A DNA stretch of 28,588 nucleotides, from positions 1 through 28,588 of the IMG/VR virus record IMGVR_UViG_3300037584_002040; one strand, 5' to 3'. Source of the DNA: a virus. Position numbers and translations under genes: made by a program. Positions 1 through 7,754 of this stretch are shown in pieces; position 1 is the stretch's first letter; every line of letters starts with the position of its first letter. Under the pieces are notes generated by a model, which saw nothing but the letters and a program-made list of their open reading frames with translations, was not told where the DNA came from and did not search any database.

Positions 1-1
1 A

Positions 2-34
2 AAAGACTTAGCCGAACTTATCAGGAGAATGTGA
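2..34 (+). CDS. 3' end of an upstream gene (partial)
   Basis: The frame beginning at base 2 reads KDLAELIRRM and stops at TGA 32-34, one base before the next start codon at 36. That spacing matches how genes are packed elsewhere in this window, so this is probably the last ten codons of a structural gene cut by the window edge. Ten residues are too few to assign a family. Another plus frame is also open here, so the assignment rests on spacing alone. Confidence 0.35.
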   Translation, partial: KDLAELIRRM

Positions 35-35
35 T

Positions 36-482
36 ATGGCTTTTAGCGGAAACTTCATGTGTTCGTCGTTTAAGCAAGAACTGCTTGTTGGCGCTCACAA
101 CTTTACAAACAGCAGTGGTCACACGTTTAAGCTGGCAATGTACACCAACAGCGCCTCTTTTGATGCGTCTACCACAGCGTACACCACAGGGAACGAGATC
201 AGCGGTACAGGCTACTCAGCAGGTGGCGGGACACTTACCAATGTGACCCCGACTCTGTCTGGAACCACAGCCCTGACCGACTTTGCCGACCTCACATTCG
301 GCTCGTCAACACTGACGGCGCGTGGAGCACTTATATACAACACGACAACTAGCGGCGGCTCTGGCACTACAGACACCGTCCTAGTGTTGGACTTTGGTTC
401 TGACAAGTCGTCCAGTGCCGGTGACTTTACCATTGTGTTCCCCACACCGGATGCCTCTAACGCCATCATCAGGATTGCATAA
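36..482 (+). CDS. Small virion/tail protein, conserved in marine phages
   Basis: 148 residues. The start ATG follows a good Shine-Dalgarno (AGGAGA, 23-28) at seven bases. The protein is Gly/Ser/Thr-rich with short alternating hydrophobic stretches and no transmembrane segment or signal peptide, as expected of an all-beta structural protein. The N-terminal pattern (FxCxSFKQEL, then FKLAMYT and SAGGGTLTN) resembles a small protein I recall next to tail fibres in marine phage contigs. Its role is unknown; tail tip or fibre attachment is a guess from position. It lies two bases upstream of the first fibre gene and is probably co-translated with it. An overlapping frame at 31-246 lacks phage-like composition and was discarded. 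Confidence 0.75.
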   Translation: MAFSGNFMCSSFKQELLVGAHNFTNSSGHTFKLAMYTNSASFDASTTAYTTGNEISGTGYSAGGGTLTNVTPTLSGTTALTDFADLTFGSSTLTARGALIYNTTTSGGSGTTDTVLVLDFGSDKSSSAGDFTIVFPTPDASNAIIRIA

Positions 483-484
483 TC

Positions 485-2965
485 ATGGCTTTGGTCGTTG
501 CTGATCGCGTAAAAGAAACCACCACATCGACAGGTACAGGCGCGATTTCGCTCGGGGGTGCAGAACCCAACTTCCGCACCTTTTCGTCTGTCCTGTCGGA
601 TGCGGATACCACTTACTACGCCATCATTGATGACAGCAACCTTGCTTTTGAGGTTGGTCTAGGCACCTATGCAAGTAGCGGCAACACGATAACCCGCACC
701 ACGGTTCTTGCTAGTTCCAACAGCAACAATGCCGTGAGTTTTAGTGCGGGAACTAAAGATGTGTTCCTGACCTACCCTGCGGATAAATCTGTCAATAGGG
801 ACGCTTCTGGCAATGTGTCGATACCTGCTCAGGGCGACCTTCGTTTGGAGGACGCCTCTGGCGGTCAGTACGTTGCATTGCAGGCTCCCGCTACCGTGGG
901 GTCTAGTCTCACATTTACTTTGCCTTCTGCGGATGGTTCAGCCGATCAGCTACTCAAGACTGACGGTTCTGGCAATCTTAGCTTTACCACCATTAACGCA
1001 TCTCCCAGCTTTACGGCAACAGCCTCTGGCGCGATAGCCAATGGTGATCCAGTAATACTGAACAGCGCAGGAACGGTTAGCTCTGTTGCTGGCAGAGCAG
1101 AAGCTACAGGCTCTAACGCCGTCTTTGAATCCAGCGGGATAGACAGCGCGGATTATCAGCTTGCTTCTGCGTATGATTCCAGTAACGACAAGACGGTTAT
1201 TGTTTACAGGGGGCCAAGTGATTACATCTGGGCTGTTGTAGCCACCATAAGCGGTACGTCAGTTACCTTTGGAACTCCCGTAGCACTTACCAGCGCAAAT
1301 AGCTATTACGCCGTCATTGCTTTTGACTCCAGCAATAACAAAGTGGTTGTTGTTTATACAGATGTTGGCTCTGGTTACGATGGTCGCGCAAGAGTAGGGA
1401 CTGTCTCTGGGACAAGTATATCGTTTGGAACTGAGCTAGAAATTAATAGCACTAGCACTCAATTCCCCTCTCTTGTATTTGATAGCAACAGCAACAAAGT
1501 TGTTCTTTCGTACTATAACGGTGTAGATGGCAAGGCTTATTCAACAGTTGGGACAGTCTCTGGCACGACCATTAGCTTTGGCACCCCAGTAGAATTTAAT
1601 GCTACTGAGGTCGCTTCTATAACTAGCGTTTTTGATAGCACCAATAATAAGGTAGTCATTTGCTATAAAGATCAGGGGAGTAGTGGTGTAACAGAAAGCG
1701 TTGTGGGGACAGTTTCTGGGACTAGTATCAGCTTTGGTACAGTGGTAACGGCAACCAGTGATACATACATAAACAGCAACGGCTCCCGTGCGGTATTTGA
1801 CCCAAGCACGGGCAAGGTTTTTTGGGCGTATATCAGGTCAAACGGAACTTTCCAAGGGGTTGTCGGAACCGTTAGTGGGACTAGCATATCATTTGGCAGT
1901 GTTACAGAAATTGACGGTAGCGGTACTGCCGTCGCCGCGTCAGTAGGGGTGTCTCTTGATACAGGTGCTAACAAAGTAGGTATAACGTATGGAGATGGAG
2001 GAGATTCCAACAAACTAACTTTTATACCCGCAACAGTATCCGGCACAGGTTTTAGTCTCGGTAGCCCTGTTATTTTAGATTCAGGTACAAATTCAGCGGA
2101 AGCCGCGTCAACTAATTCTTTTGATCCAGACACTGGCGCATTTTTGGTGTCCTACAGGGATGGCAGTAATTCTACCAGAGGCACCAGCATTGCTCACAAG
2201 ATTGCGTTTTCAAACCTATCAGCAACAAACTTTGTTGGATTTTCAGACGCGGCTTACTCCAATGGTGCTACGGCAACCATTCAAATAATTGGGTCTGTTG
2301 ATGATGCCCAATCTAGCTTATCCGCAGGGACAAATTATTTTATAACCAACCTTGGTGCTGTTGCTACAACAGGCTCTGTTTATGCTGGAAAAGCTCTGTC
2401 TTCAACGGAGTTGGCGGTTCAACTGCCAACTAAAGTAGATGGCTATACGTTTATACAAAAATACGAGCCGGGAGGCGCGACAGACATCATAGACATAGAG
2501 GAGTTTGATACGGATAATTTCTCTGCCTACATGATTCTCTTAGACAATCTGATCCATTCAAGCGGTAATGGAGACTTTCGAGTTTATTACAAGGTTGACG
2601 GTTCATACAGAGAAGACAATAAATATAGCCGCAGGCTAATCAGAACCGATCAGGGGGGGACTGCTATAACCAGTAGCGATAACAGCAGTTCTAGCCAAAA
2701 CAAAATTGATTTAGGCAATGAAGCTGAGTTTACCGGACTAATGCACGTTTTCTTTACCTTAACAAGCAATGCTGTACATGACAATACGTTGCTTACTTAT
2801 GACTTCAATGGCCAAAGAAACTCAGGTGGGTCAAACACTTTTACGCAGGGTTCTGCCACCTACTACAACGATTCTTTAACGTCCAACAGATTGCAGGGCT
2901 TGAGAATTGATGGGGGTTCTAACCTTAGCGGGACAGTAGCTTTGTACGGAATTAACAAGGGTTAA
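485..2965 (+). CDS. Tail fibre / receptor-binding protein with propeller-like repeats
   Basis: 826 residues. Residues 1-103 are a domain shared, at 75 of 103 identical positions, with the fibre encoded at 3267; it probably docks the fibre to the tail. A linker with the fibre motif QLLKTDGSG follows near residue 155. From about residue 223 to 580 come six clear units of 51-55 residues, plus a degenerate one. Each has an FDSSNNKVVVVY-like strand and a VSGTSISFG-like strand, which suggests a beta-propeller. Residues ~580-645 form a small beta region. Residues ~645-826 end in GTVALYGINKG, like the jelly-roll carbohydrate-binding tips of other fibres. Virion location and host-receptor binding are inferred. 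The chaperone-like gene at 2969 follows directly. Confidence 0.82.
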   Translation: MALVVADRVKETTTSTGTGAISLGGAEPNFRTFSSVLSDADTTYYAIIDDSNLAFEVGLGTYASSGNTITRTTVLASSNSNNAVSFSAGTKDVFLTYPADKSVNRDASGNVSIPAQGDLRLEDASGGQYVALQAPATVGSSLTFTLPSADGSADQLLKTDGSGNLSFTTINASPSFTATASGAIANGDPVILNSAGTVSSVAGRAEATGSNAVFESSGIDSADYQLASAYDSSNDKTVIVYRGPSDYIWAVVATISGTSVTFGTPVALTSANSYYAVIAFDSSNNKVVVVYTDVGSGYDGRARVGTVSGTSISFGTELEINSTSTQFPSLVFDSNSNKVVLSYYNGVDGKAYSTVGTVSGTTISFGTPVEFNATEVASITSVFDSTNNKVVICYKDQGSSGVTESVVGTVSGTSISFGTVVTATSDTYINSNGSRAVFDPSTGKVFWAYIRSNGTFQGVVGTVSGTSISFGSVTEIDGSGTAVAASVGVSLDTGANKVGITYGDGGDSNKLTFIPATVSGTGFSLGSPVILDSGTNSAEAASTNSFDPDTGAFLVSYRDGSNSTRGTSIAHKIAFSNLSATNFVGFSDAAYSNGATATIQIIGSVDDAQSSLSAGTNYFITNLGAVATTGSVYAGKALSSTELAVQLPTKVDGYTFIQKYEPGGATDIIDIEEFDTDNFSAYMILLDNLIHSSGNGDFRVYYKVDGSYREDNKYSRRLIRTDQGGTAITSSDNSSSSQNKIDLGNEAEFTGLMHVFFTLTSNAVHDNTLLTYDFNGQRNSGGSNTFTQGSATYYNDSLTSNRLQGLRIDGGSNLSGTVALYGINKG
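1151..2221 (+). repeat. Tandem 51-55-residue coding repeats (propeller-like)
   Basis: The VSGT-type strand recurs at residues ~255, 307, 358, 410, 463 and 518 of the 826-residue fibre, with a degenerate copy near 573. Each is paired with an upstream FDSSNNK-type strand. Spacing is 51-57 residues. The nucleotide copies have diverged while the protein pattern is kept, so these are structural repeats rather than a recent DNA expansion. Six or seven four-strand blades would fit a beta-propeller. Confidence 0.7.
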
Positions 2966-2968
2966 GCC

Positions 2969-3256
2969 ATGACTAATCTTAAATGTACGGCAGACGGTCT
3001 GGTTCCAATCAATGATGAAGACCAAGCCTTTTTGGCCGCAGTCAAGGCTCAAGATGAAGCATGGGCGGCAGGAGCCAATGACAGGCTTGCCGCAGAGGAG
3101 CGAGAAAAACGCAACATGTTGCTTGCTGAAACAGATTATTTTGGTGCGTCAGATGTCACCATGTCTTCCGATATGACCACGTATCGTCAGGCTCTAAGGG
3201 ATGTCCCCCAACAGACGGACTTTCCTACGTCAATCAACTGGCCCACAAAACCATAG
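2969..3256 (+). CDS. Tail fibre assembly chaperone-like protein, copy 1
   Basis: 95 residues. The C-terminal half has the arrangement of the phage tail assembly chaperone family (Pfam Phage_tail_APC type): a charged helix (AAEEREKRNMLLAETDYF), then YRQALRDVPQQ, then FPTSINWPTKP at the very end. Such proteins sit immediately downstream of a fibre gene and assist its folding or attachment. Here the gene starts three bases after the fibre stop. The last 24 residues are almost identical to the end of the protein at 6352, although the codons differ. The family call is by recalled motif. Chaperone activity towards the 826-residue fibre is inferred from adjacency. Confidence 0.75.
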   Translation: MTNLKCTADGLVPINDEDQAFLAAVKAQDEAWAAGANDRLAAEEREKRNMLLAETDYFGASDVTMSSDMTTYRQALRDVPQQTDFPTSINWPTKP

Positions 3257-3266
3257 GTGCTGAAGC

Positions 3267-4412
3267 ATGGCCTTGATAATTAAGGACAGAGTAAAAGAAA
3301 CAACAACGACCACCGGCACGGGCAACGTGGCCTTGGGCGGCGCGGTCAGCAACTTTGTCACGTTTTCTTCTGTTCTGTCAGACAGTGACACCACTTACTA
3401 CGCGATTGTAGACAGCAACAACTCTGCATTTGAAGTGGGGCTGGGAACATACGTCAGCAGTGGTAACACAATCGCCAGAACCACCGTGCTTGCAAGCTCT
3501 AACAGCGGCTCTGCTGTCAACTTGTCATCAGGAAGCAAGGTTGTATTTTGCGCGTTTCCCGCCGATAAAGCGGTGGTTGAGGACGCCAACGGCGTGGTGT
3601 CGATTGAGAACCTTCAGTTTGACACTAACGCCATGAAGGCTACCAACACCAACGGCAACGTACAGCTCACGCCAAACGGCACGGGCTTTGTTGAGCTGGT
3701 GGGTGCAACCAATGCAGGGACAATACGGTTTAACTGCGAATCAAACAGTCACGGCGTTACCTTAAAAGGCCCGCCGCATAGTGCGAGCGCAACCTACACC
3801 CTAGAGCTTCCGAATGCAGACGGATCAGACGGTCAGCTTCTCAAAACAGACGGCAGTGGCAAGCTGGCGTTTACAAGCTCGCTCCCCGGCATTACTGCAA
3901 CAGCTTCTGAAATCAACATCCTTGATGGTGTTACTGCAACAGCGTCAGAAATAAACATTCTGGATGGGGTAACTGCGACTACCGCAGAGATCAACTATCT
4001 AGACATTACTACCTTGGGTCTAACGCAAGCGAGCAAGGCAGTAACAGCAGACGCAAACGGTGTGGTTAGCTTTGATAACGGCACAATCGAAGAGGTCACG
4101 ACCGTCACCTCTAGCTCTAACGCGGCGACTATCAATCTGCGTGACGGCAACTTGTTTGAGCATGACCTAACAGAAAACGTCACCTATACCTTTAGCAACC
4201 CAGCCGCCGCAGGAAGGGCATCATCGTTTGTTTTGAAGGTAATTCAAGACAGCAGTGCCAGAACGATTACATGGCCCGGAAGTGTTGATTGGCCTGCGGC
4301 TACAGCGCCCACCCTGACTGCAACAAACAACGGCGTGGATGTGTTTGTGTTCTTCACCATTGATGGCGGAACGACTTACTACGGCTTTACCGCTGGTCAG
4401 GCGCTGGGATGA
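3267..4412 (+). CDS. Second tail fibre protein with shared N-terminal domain
   Basis: 381 residues. Residues 1-103 match the N-terminal domain of the 826-residue fibre. Residues ~185-205 repeat the ADGSxxQLLKTDGSG linker. Three consecutive 13-residue TATASEINILDGV units (210-247) follow; this motif is common in marine phage fibres. The C-terminal ~120 residues form a beta-rich domain (NLRDGNLFEHDLTENVTYTF and FVLKVIQDSSARTITWPGSV) typical of phage fibre proteins that end in TYYGFTAGQ. It is shorter than the first fibre, lacks the propeller-like array and may be a companion or accessory fibre. Its stop overlaps the next start (ATGA), so the 644-residue protein downstream is probably co-translated. 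Confidence 0.8.
   Translation: MALIIKDRVKETTTTTGTGNVALGGAVSNFVTFSSVLSDSDTTYYAIVDSNNSAFEVGLGTYVSSGNTIARTTVLASSNSGSAVNLSSGSKVVFCAFPADKAVVEDANGVVSIENLQFDTNAMKATNTNGNVQLTPNGTGFVELVGATNAGTIRFNCESNSHGVTLKGPPHSASATYTLELPNADGSDGQLLKTDGSGKLAFTSSLPGITATASEINILDGVTATASEINILDGVTATTAEINYLDITTLGLTQASKAVTADANGVVSFDNGTIEEVTTVTSSSNAATINLRDGNLFEHDLTENVTYTFSNPAAAGRASSFVLKVIQDSSARTITWPGSVDWPAATAPTLTATNNGVDVFVFFTIDGGTTYYGFTAGQALG
3894..4007 (+). repeat. Tandem 39-bp coding repeat (TATASEINILDGV)
   Basis: Two 39-base units (3894-3932 and 3933-3971) and a diverged third (3972-4007) encode TATASEINILDGV, TATASEINILDGV and TATTAEINYLDI. Units one and two differ only at synonymous positions. This is a known type of phage fibre repeat, probably part of a fibrous stalk. 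Confidence 0.8.
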
Positions 4413-6343
4413 GCGTAGGCGTTAAACTATTACAAGCCGCCGCTGGCAATGCTGGTGGTGGTGCTGTTTACGTTGATGATGTGTTTTCCACGTTTTTGTA
4501 TCAAGGTACAAGTTCAAATCAGGATATTGTAAACGGCCTTGATCTTTCTGGTGAAGGCGGCTTGGTTTGGGTTAAAGGCAGGCCACATGCAGGATATAGC
4601 CATAACTTATACGATACGGCTAGAGGCGTAACTAAGAGACTAGCATCAAATGAAAATACAGCAGAAAGCACGTATGCAAATTCAGTAACTGCATTCAACA
4701 ATAATGGTTTTTCATTAGGGTCAGATGCAAACGGAGAGGCAAACTACTCAGGTTCTACATACGTCTCTTGGTCATTCCGCAAAGCAGAAAAGTTTTTTGA
4801 CATCGTTACTTATACGGGCGATGGAACTACTGGACGCAGTGTAGCTCATAATCTTGGCTCTGCTCCCGGCATGATTTTGATAAAAAATCTTAGTGCCGGT
4901 GAAAACTGGGTTGTGTATCACAGAGGTATCGGCAATACAAAAGCATTAGTATTGAATTCTACCGCCGCAGAAGACACCTCTAGTGGTTATTGGAATAATA
5001 CCGATCCAACAGCAACTCATTTTACGCTAGGAAATGCGAGTGGCCCGAGAAATGAAAACGGAGTTAGCTATTTAGCGTATTTATTCGCCCACGACGAACA
5101 AGAGTTTGGCGAAGATTCTGATGAAGCCATTATTAACTGTGGAAGTTATACAGGGACAGGCTCCGCAGGAAACAGCGTCACTCTAGGTTTTGAGCCTCAG
5201 TGGTTGATGATAAAGCAAACTTCTGGCGCTAATGATTGGTATATGTACGACACTATGAGGGGGATTGCTTCTGGCGGCAATGATGCTGTTGGTTTAAAAG
5301 CAAACTCTTCGGATGAAGAAGGAAGCAGTAACCACTTGAGCGTTACCGCAACTGGCTTTGAGCTTGAGGGAAGTGGCGGCGGTTACAACGGTTCGGGTCA
5401 AACCTACATCTACATGGCCATCGGCAGACCCAACAAGCCAGCATCAGAGTTTGCGGCTACTGAGTTGTACACTGCCGCATATATGACATCTGGCCCTCCC
5501 TTATGGAACTCTAACTTTCCTGTCGGTAGTGGTTGGTATAAGCAACGCGCTGGGACTGGCTCATCAGTGTATTTGTTTAGTCGGCTAACTGACGGCGGCT
5601 ACATGCAAACGCATTCAACCGGCGCAGAATCATCTGCCGGGGCGGGGCAGTTTGATTTTCAGGACGGTTGGTATAACTCTAATCAAAGCGCGACAACCTA
5701 TATATCTTGGATGTTCCGTAGAGCTAAAGGGTTCTTCGATGTTGTAGCTTATACCGGCAATGGAACGTCAACGTCATTTAGTCATAATTTAGGAGCAACC
5801 CCAGAATTAAAAATCATAAAAATTAGATCGGACGCATTTGGTTGGCTTGTAGGTGGAAGTGCTGTTACTGGAGGAACTAAAGACTATCAACTGTACCTAG
5901 ATACTAATGCCGCACAAGCTAACACCAATTATTGGGGTGCTGTAGATTCTGCGTCAGCATTTTCTGTGGTAGCCAGTAATTTTCTTAGTAACGCGAATGG
6001 GCAGACTTATATAGCTTATTTGTTTGCAACTGTTGCTGGCATATCAAAAGTCGGTAGCTACACCGGAACAGGTAGCGATCTAAATGTTGACTGTGGATTT
6101 AGTGCTGGTGCTAGGTTTGTATTAATTAAACGCACAGATTCTACTGGTGATTGGTATCTTTTTGACTCCTTGAGAGGGATTGTCGCTGGCAACGATGAAT
6201 ATGCTCTTTTGAACACTGCGGCGGCAGACGTAACGAATACAGATTACATAGACCCTCTTAGCTCTGGATTTACAGTGACATCATCAGCGCCAGCAGGACT
6301 TAACGCCTCTAGCGGCACTTATATATTTTTAGCAATCGCATAG
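4409..6343 (+). CDS. Tail/fibre-associated protein with duplicated DUF7483-like modules
   Basis: 644 residues, starting in an ATGA overlap with the fibre gene upstream. The protein is built from recurring blocks. FFDIVTYTGDGT (~residue 130) and FFDVVAYTGNGT (~445) each begin with a YTGxGT turn, continue to a HNLG motif and reach a conserved hydrophobic strand (MILIKN / LKIIKI). Blocks starting GSYTGTGS recur near residues 250 and 550, followed by WLMIKQTS or FVLIKRTDS and then DTMRGI or DSLRGI. The overall order is repeated twice, consistent with internal duplication of a ~300-residue module. I recall this pattern as the DUF7483 type of marine phages. It is probably a virion surface or fibre-tip protein; no enzymatic motif is visible. 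Confidence 0.72.
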   Translation: MSVGVKLLQAAAGNAGGGAVYVDDVFSTFLYQGTSSNQDIVNGLDLSGEGGLVWVKGRPHAGYSHNLYDTARGVTKRLASNENTAESTYANSVTAFNNNGFSLGSDANGEANYSGSTYVSWSFRKAEKFFDIVTYTGDGTTGRSVAHNLGSAPGMILIKNLSAGENWVVYHRGIGNTKALVLNSTAAEDTSSGYWNNTDPTATHFTLGNASGPRNENGVSYLAYLFAHDEQEFGEDSDEAIINCGSYTGTGSAGNSVTLGFEPQWLMIKQTSGANDWYMYDTMRGIASGGNDAVGLKANSSDEEGSSNHLSVTATGFELEGSGGGYNGSGQTYIYMAIGRPNKPASEFAATELYTAAYMTSGPPLWNSNFPVGSGWYKQRAGTGSSVYLFSRLTDGGYMQTHSTGAESSAGAGQFDFQDGWYNSNQSATTYISWMFRRAKGFFDVVAYTGNGTSTSFSHNLGATPELKIIKIRSDAFGWLVGGSAVTGGTKDYQLYLDTNAAQANTNYWGAVDSASAFSVVASNFLSNANGQTYIAYLFATVAGISKVGSYTGTGSDLNVDCGFSAGARFVLIKRTDSTGDWYLFDSLRGIVAGNDEYALLNTAAADVTNTDYIDPLSSGFTVTSSAPAGLNASSGTYIFLAIA

Positions 6344-6351
6344 GAATTGAC

Positions 6352-6849
6352 ATGGCAGAATATAGAAACAGGTCAAGCGGCGAGATAAAGACGGACACTG
6401 AACTCCGTGCTGAAAACAAAAACATGAGCTTTCCTAAAGCGTGGAATACCTCTGTCCATGATGCGTTGGGCGTTGACCCTGTATTAGAAGCTCCTGCGCC
6501 TGATCCCAGCGCGGCGTACAAGTCTGTTGTGCGTAACGGCGCTGTAGAAGACGGCAAAGGCAACTGGGTATATGCGTGGGTAGAGCGTGAAATGTTTACT
6601 GAATACACCGATGACAATGGTGATGTTCAGACTGTGGCGGCACAAAAGACTGCTTACGACACGGCAAATACTGCGGCCTTAGCGGCAACCGAGAGAGCCA
6701 AGCGCACTGCCTTGTTGATGGAGACGGATCATTATGCCTTGGCGGATGTCACTATGCCTGATGCAATGAAGACTTATAGGCAAGCACTGCGTGATGTGCC
6801 ACAGCAGACAGACTTTCCCAGTACGATAAACTGGCCCACAAAGCCGTGA
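6352..6849 (+). CDS. Tail fibre assembly chaperone-like protein, copy 2
   Basis: 165 residues with an AGGA Shine-Dalgarno at 6342-6345. The last ~55 residues repeat the chaperone-like domain of the 95-residue protein at 2969: RAKRTALLMETDHY, YRQALRDVPQQTDFP and INWPTKP. The extra N-terminal ~110 residues are unique and include a segment (YKSVVRNGAVEDGKGNWVY, then WVEREMFTEYTDDNGDVQ) found in other phage proteins of this class. By position it would serve the second fibre and/or the 644-residue protein. Together with copy 1 it marks two fibre-plus-chaperone cassettes. Family assignment is by recalled motif; no direct partner is visible. Confidence 0.75.
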   Translation: MAEYRNRSSGEIKTDTELRAENKNMSFPKAWNTSVHDALGVDPVLEAPAPDPSAAYKSVVRNGAVEDGKGNWVYAWVEREMFTEYTDDNGDVQTVAAQKTAYDTANTAALAATERAKRTALLMETDHYALADVTMPDAMKTYRQALRDVPQQTDFPSTINWPTKP

Positions 6850-6852
6850 TAT

Positions 6853-7053
6853 GTGGATGTCATCGTCCTGTATCTGGTGTTGGACACCTACACCTACACA
6901 TGGGCGATAGGCAGTAGAACGCGCTTAGAGCATTACCGGATATGCAGATATAAGGAGCTAAATAGCGAGTCGGATCAGACCTACACTTGGTACTTGCCGT
7001 ATTTTAGCTCGTACTGTGATCCCTATGTAGTTTACGAGGTTACTAATGATTGA
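6853..7053 (+). CDS. Small hypothetical protein
   Basis: 66 residues from a GTG codon, the only start available before the in-frame upstream stop. No clear Shine-Dalgarno precedes it, but it follows the previous stop by three bases and overlaps the next gene by eight bases, the same overlap seen at four other junctions here. The N terminus is hydrophobic (MDVIVLYLVL), and the rest is Tyr-rich with two cysteines (YRICRYKE and YFSSYCDPYVVYEV). Small two-cysteine proteins occur at this place in other marine phages, but I cannot name the family. It could be exported or membrane-associated. Confidence 0.5.
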   Translation: MDVIVLYLVLDTYTYTWAIGSRTRLEHYRICRYKELNSESDQTYTWYLPYFSSYCDPYVVYEVTND

Positions 7054-7522
7054 CCCGATCACAGCGGCGGCGGCGGCGACCAAGGCGTATGCGGGGGTCA
7101 GAGCATTTATCGAAGCCGGCAAAAGCATCGAAGACACGTTTCAGGTAGTCGCTAGGTGGCAGGGCCACGCCAGCGACATCATGTATGCCAGTAAACGCCA
7201 GAAAAAACGCACAAATCCTCTCAAGCAGGTGGTCTTTGCTGAGTCTATTGAAGCAGAAGCCGCTCAAGTGTTTGCCGCAAAAAAGCGCATAGAAAATCAA
7301 CGCAAAGAAATAGTGACGCTGTTGCAATATGCATACGGCAATGAGGGTCTTGAAGAATACAGAAACTGCATGAAAGAAGTGCAGGAGCAAAGGCAGAGGG
7401 AAGTTTATGCCCAGCAGGAGGCCAAGGACACGATAATCAAGTCGTTCTGGATTGTTGTGTTAGTGGGGATAGCCGGAAGCATCATAGCCTTTATTTTCGA
7501 TGCGGTATCAAGCAGAGGGTAG
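7046..7522 (+). CDS. Membrane-anchored coiled-coil protein of unknown function
   Basis: 158 residues, with a GAGG ribosome-binding site at 7036-7039. The protein begins MIDPITAAAAATKAYAGVRA, continues as a highly charged, largely helical region (residues ~50-125, rich in Lys, Glu and Gln) and ends in one hydrophobic membrane span (~residues 130-150, FWIVVLVGIAGSIIAFIF). This organisation recurs in marine phages upstream of lysis genes. A cytoplasmic helical domain anchored by a C-terminal span, close to holin and endolysin genes, suggests an envelope role, but a spanin assignment is not supported: there is no N-terminal anchor or lipobox partner. Confidence 0.7.
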   Translation: MIDPITAAAAATKAYAGVRAFIEAGKSIEDTFQVVARWQGHASDIMYASKRQKKRTNPLKQVVFAESIEAEAAQVFAAKKRIENQRKEIVTLLQYAYGNEGLEEYRNCMKEVQEQRQREVYAQQEAKDTIIKSFWIVVLVGIAGSIIAFIFDAVSSRG

Positions 7523-7523
7523 T

Positions 7524-7754
7524 ATGGATCAAAGCATGATTAACACGATTATTACCCTCGGCGCAGGCATTTTTGGCTGGATTGTTAAAACGCTATGGGA
7601 TTCTGTTCGGAAGCTGGAGACAAGCGTTGGCGGCATAAAAGTCGGCGTTGCCGGTAATTATGTTAAGCGTGAAGAGTTTCGGCAGGACATACAGCGTATA
7701 TTTGAAAAGTTAGAAACAATCGAAACTAAGATTGACTCTAAGGCTGACAAGTAA
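7524..7754 (+). CDS. Small membrane protein with coiled coil (XhlA-like layout)
   Basis: 76 residues from the ATG at 7524, which is preceded by AGAGGG (7514-7519). An upstream in-frame ATG at 7500 lies inside the previous gene and lacks a comparable site. The N terminus has one predicted membrane span (residues ~5-22, INTIITLGAGIFGWIVKTLW). The rest is a charged amphipathic helix (FRQDIQRIFEKLETIETKI). This span-plus-coil layout resembles small holin-associated or XhlA-type phage proteins, so a role in lysis or membrane association is plausible. Its stop overlaps the next start by one base. Confidence 0.65.
   Translation: MDQSMINTIITLGAGIFGWIVKTLWDSVRKLETSVGGIKVGVAGNYVKREEFRQDIQRIFEKLETIETKIDSKADK

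Noticed and set aside
1672-2133. Minus-strand open frame of 153 codons
   Set aside because: It lies wholly inside the propeller-like fibre gene. The Pro/Val/Thr-rich repetitive composition is a by-product of the repeats on the other strand.
7065-7081. GCG-rich run as a possible structured element
   Set aside because: It is a short alanine run at the start of the 158-residue protein; no stem or conserved context was found.
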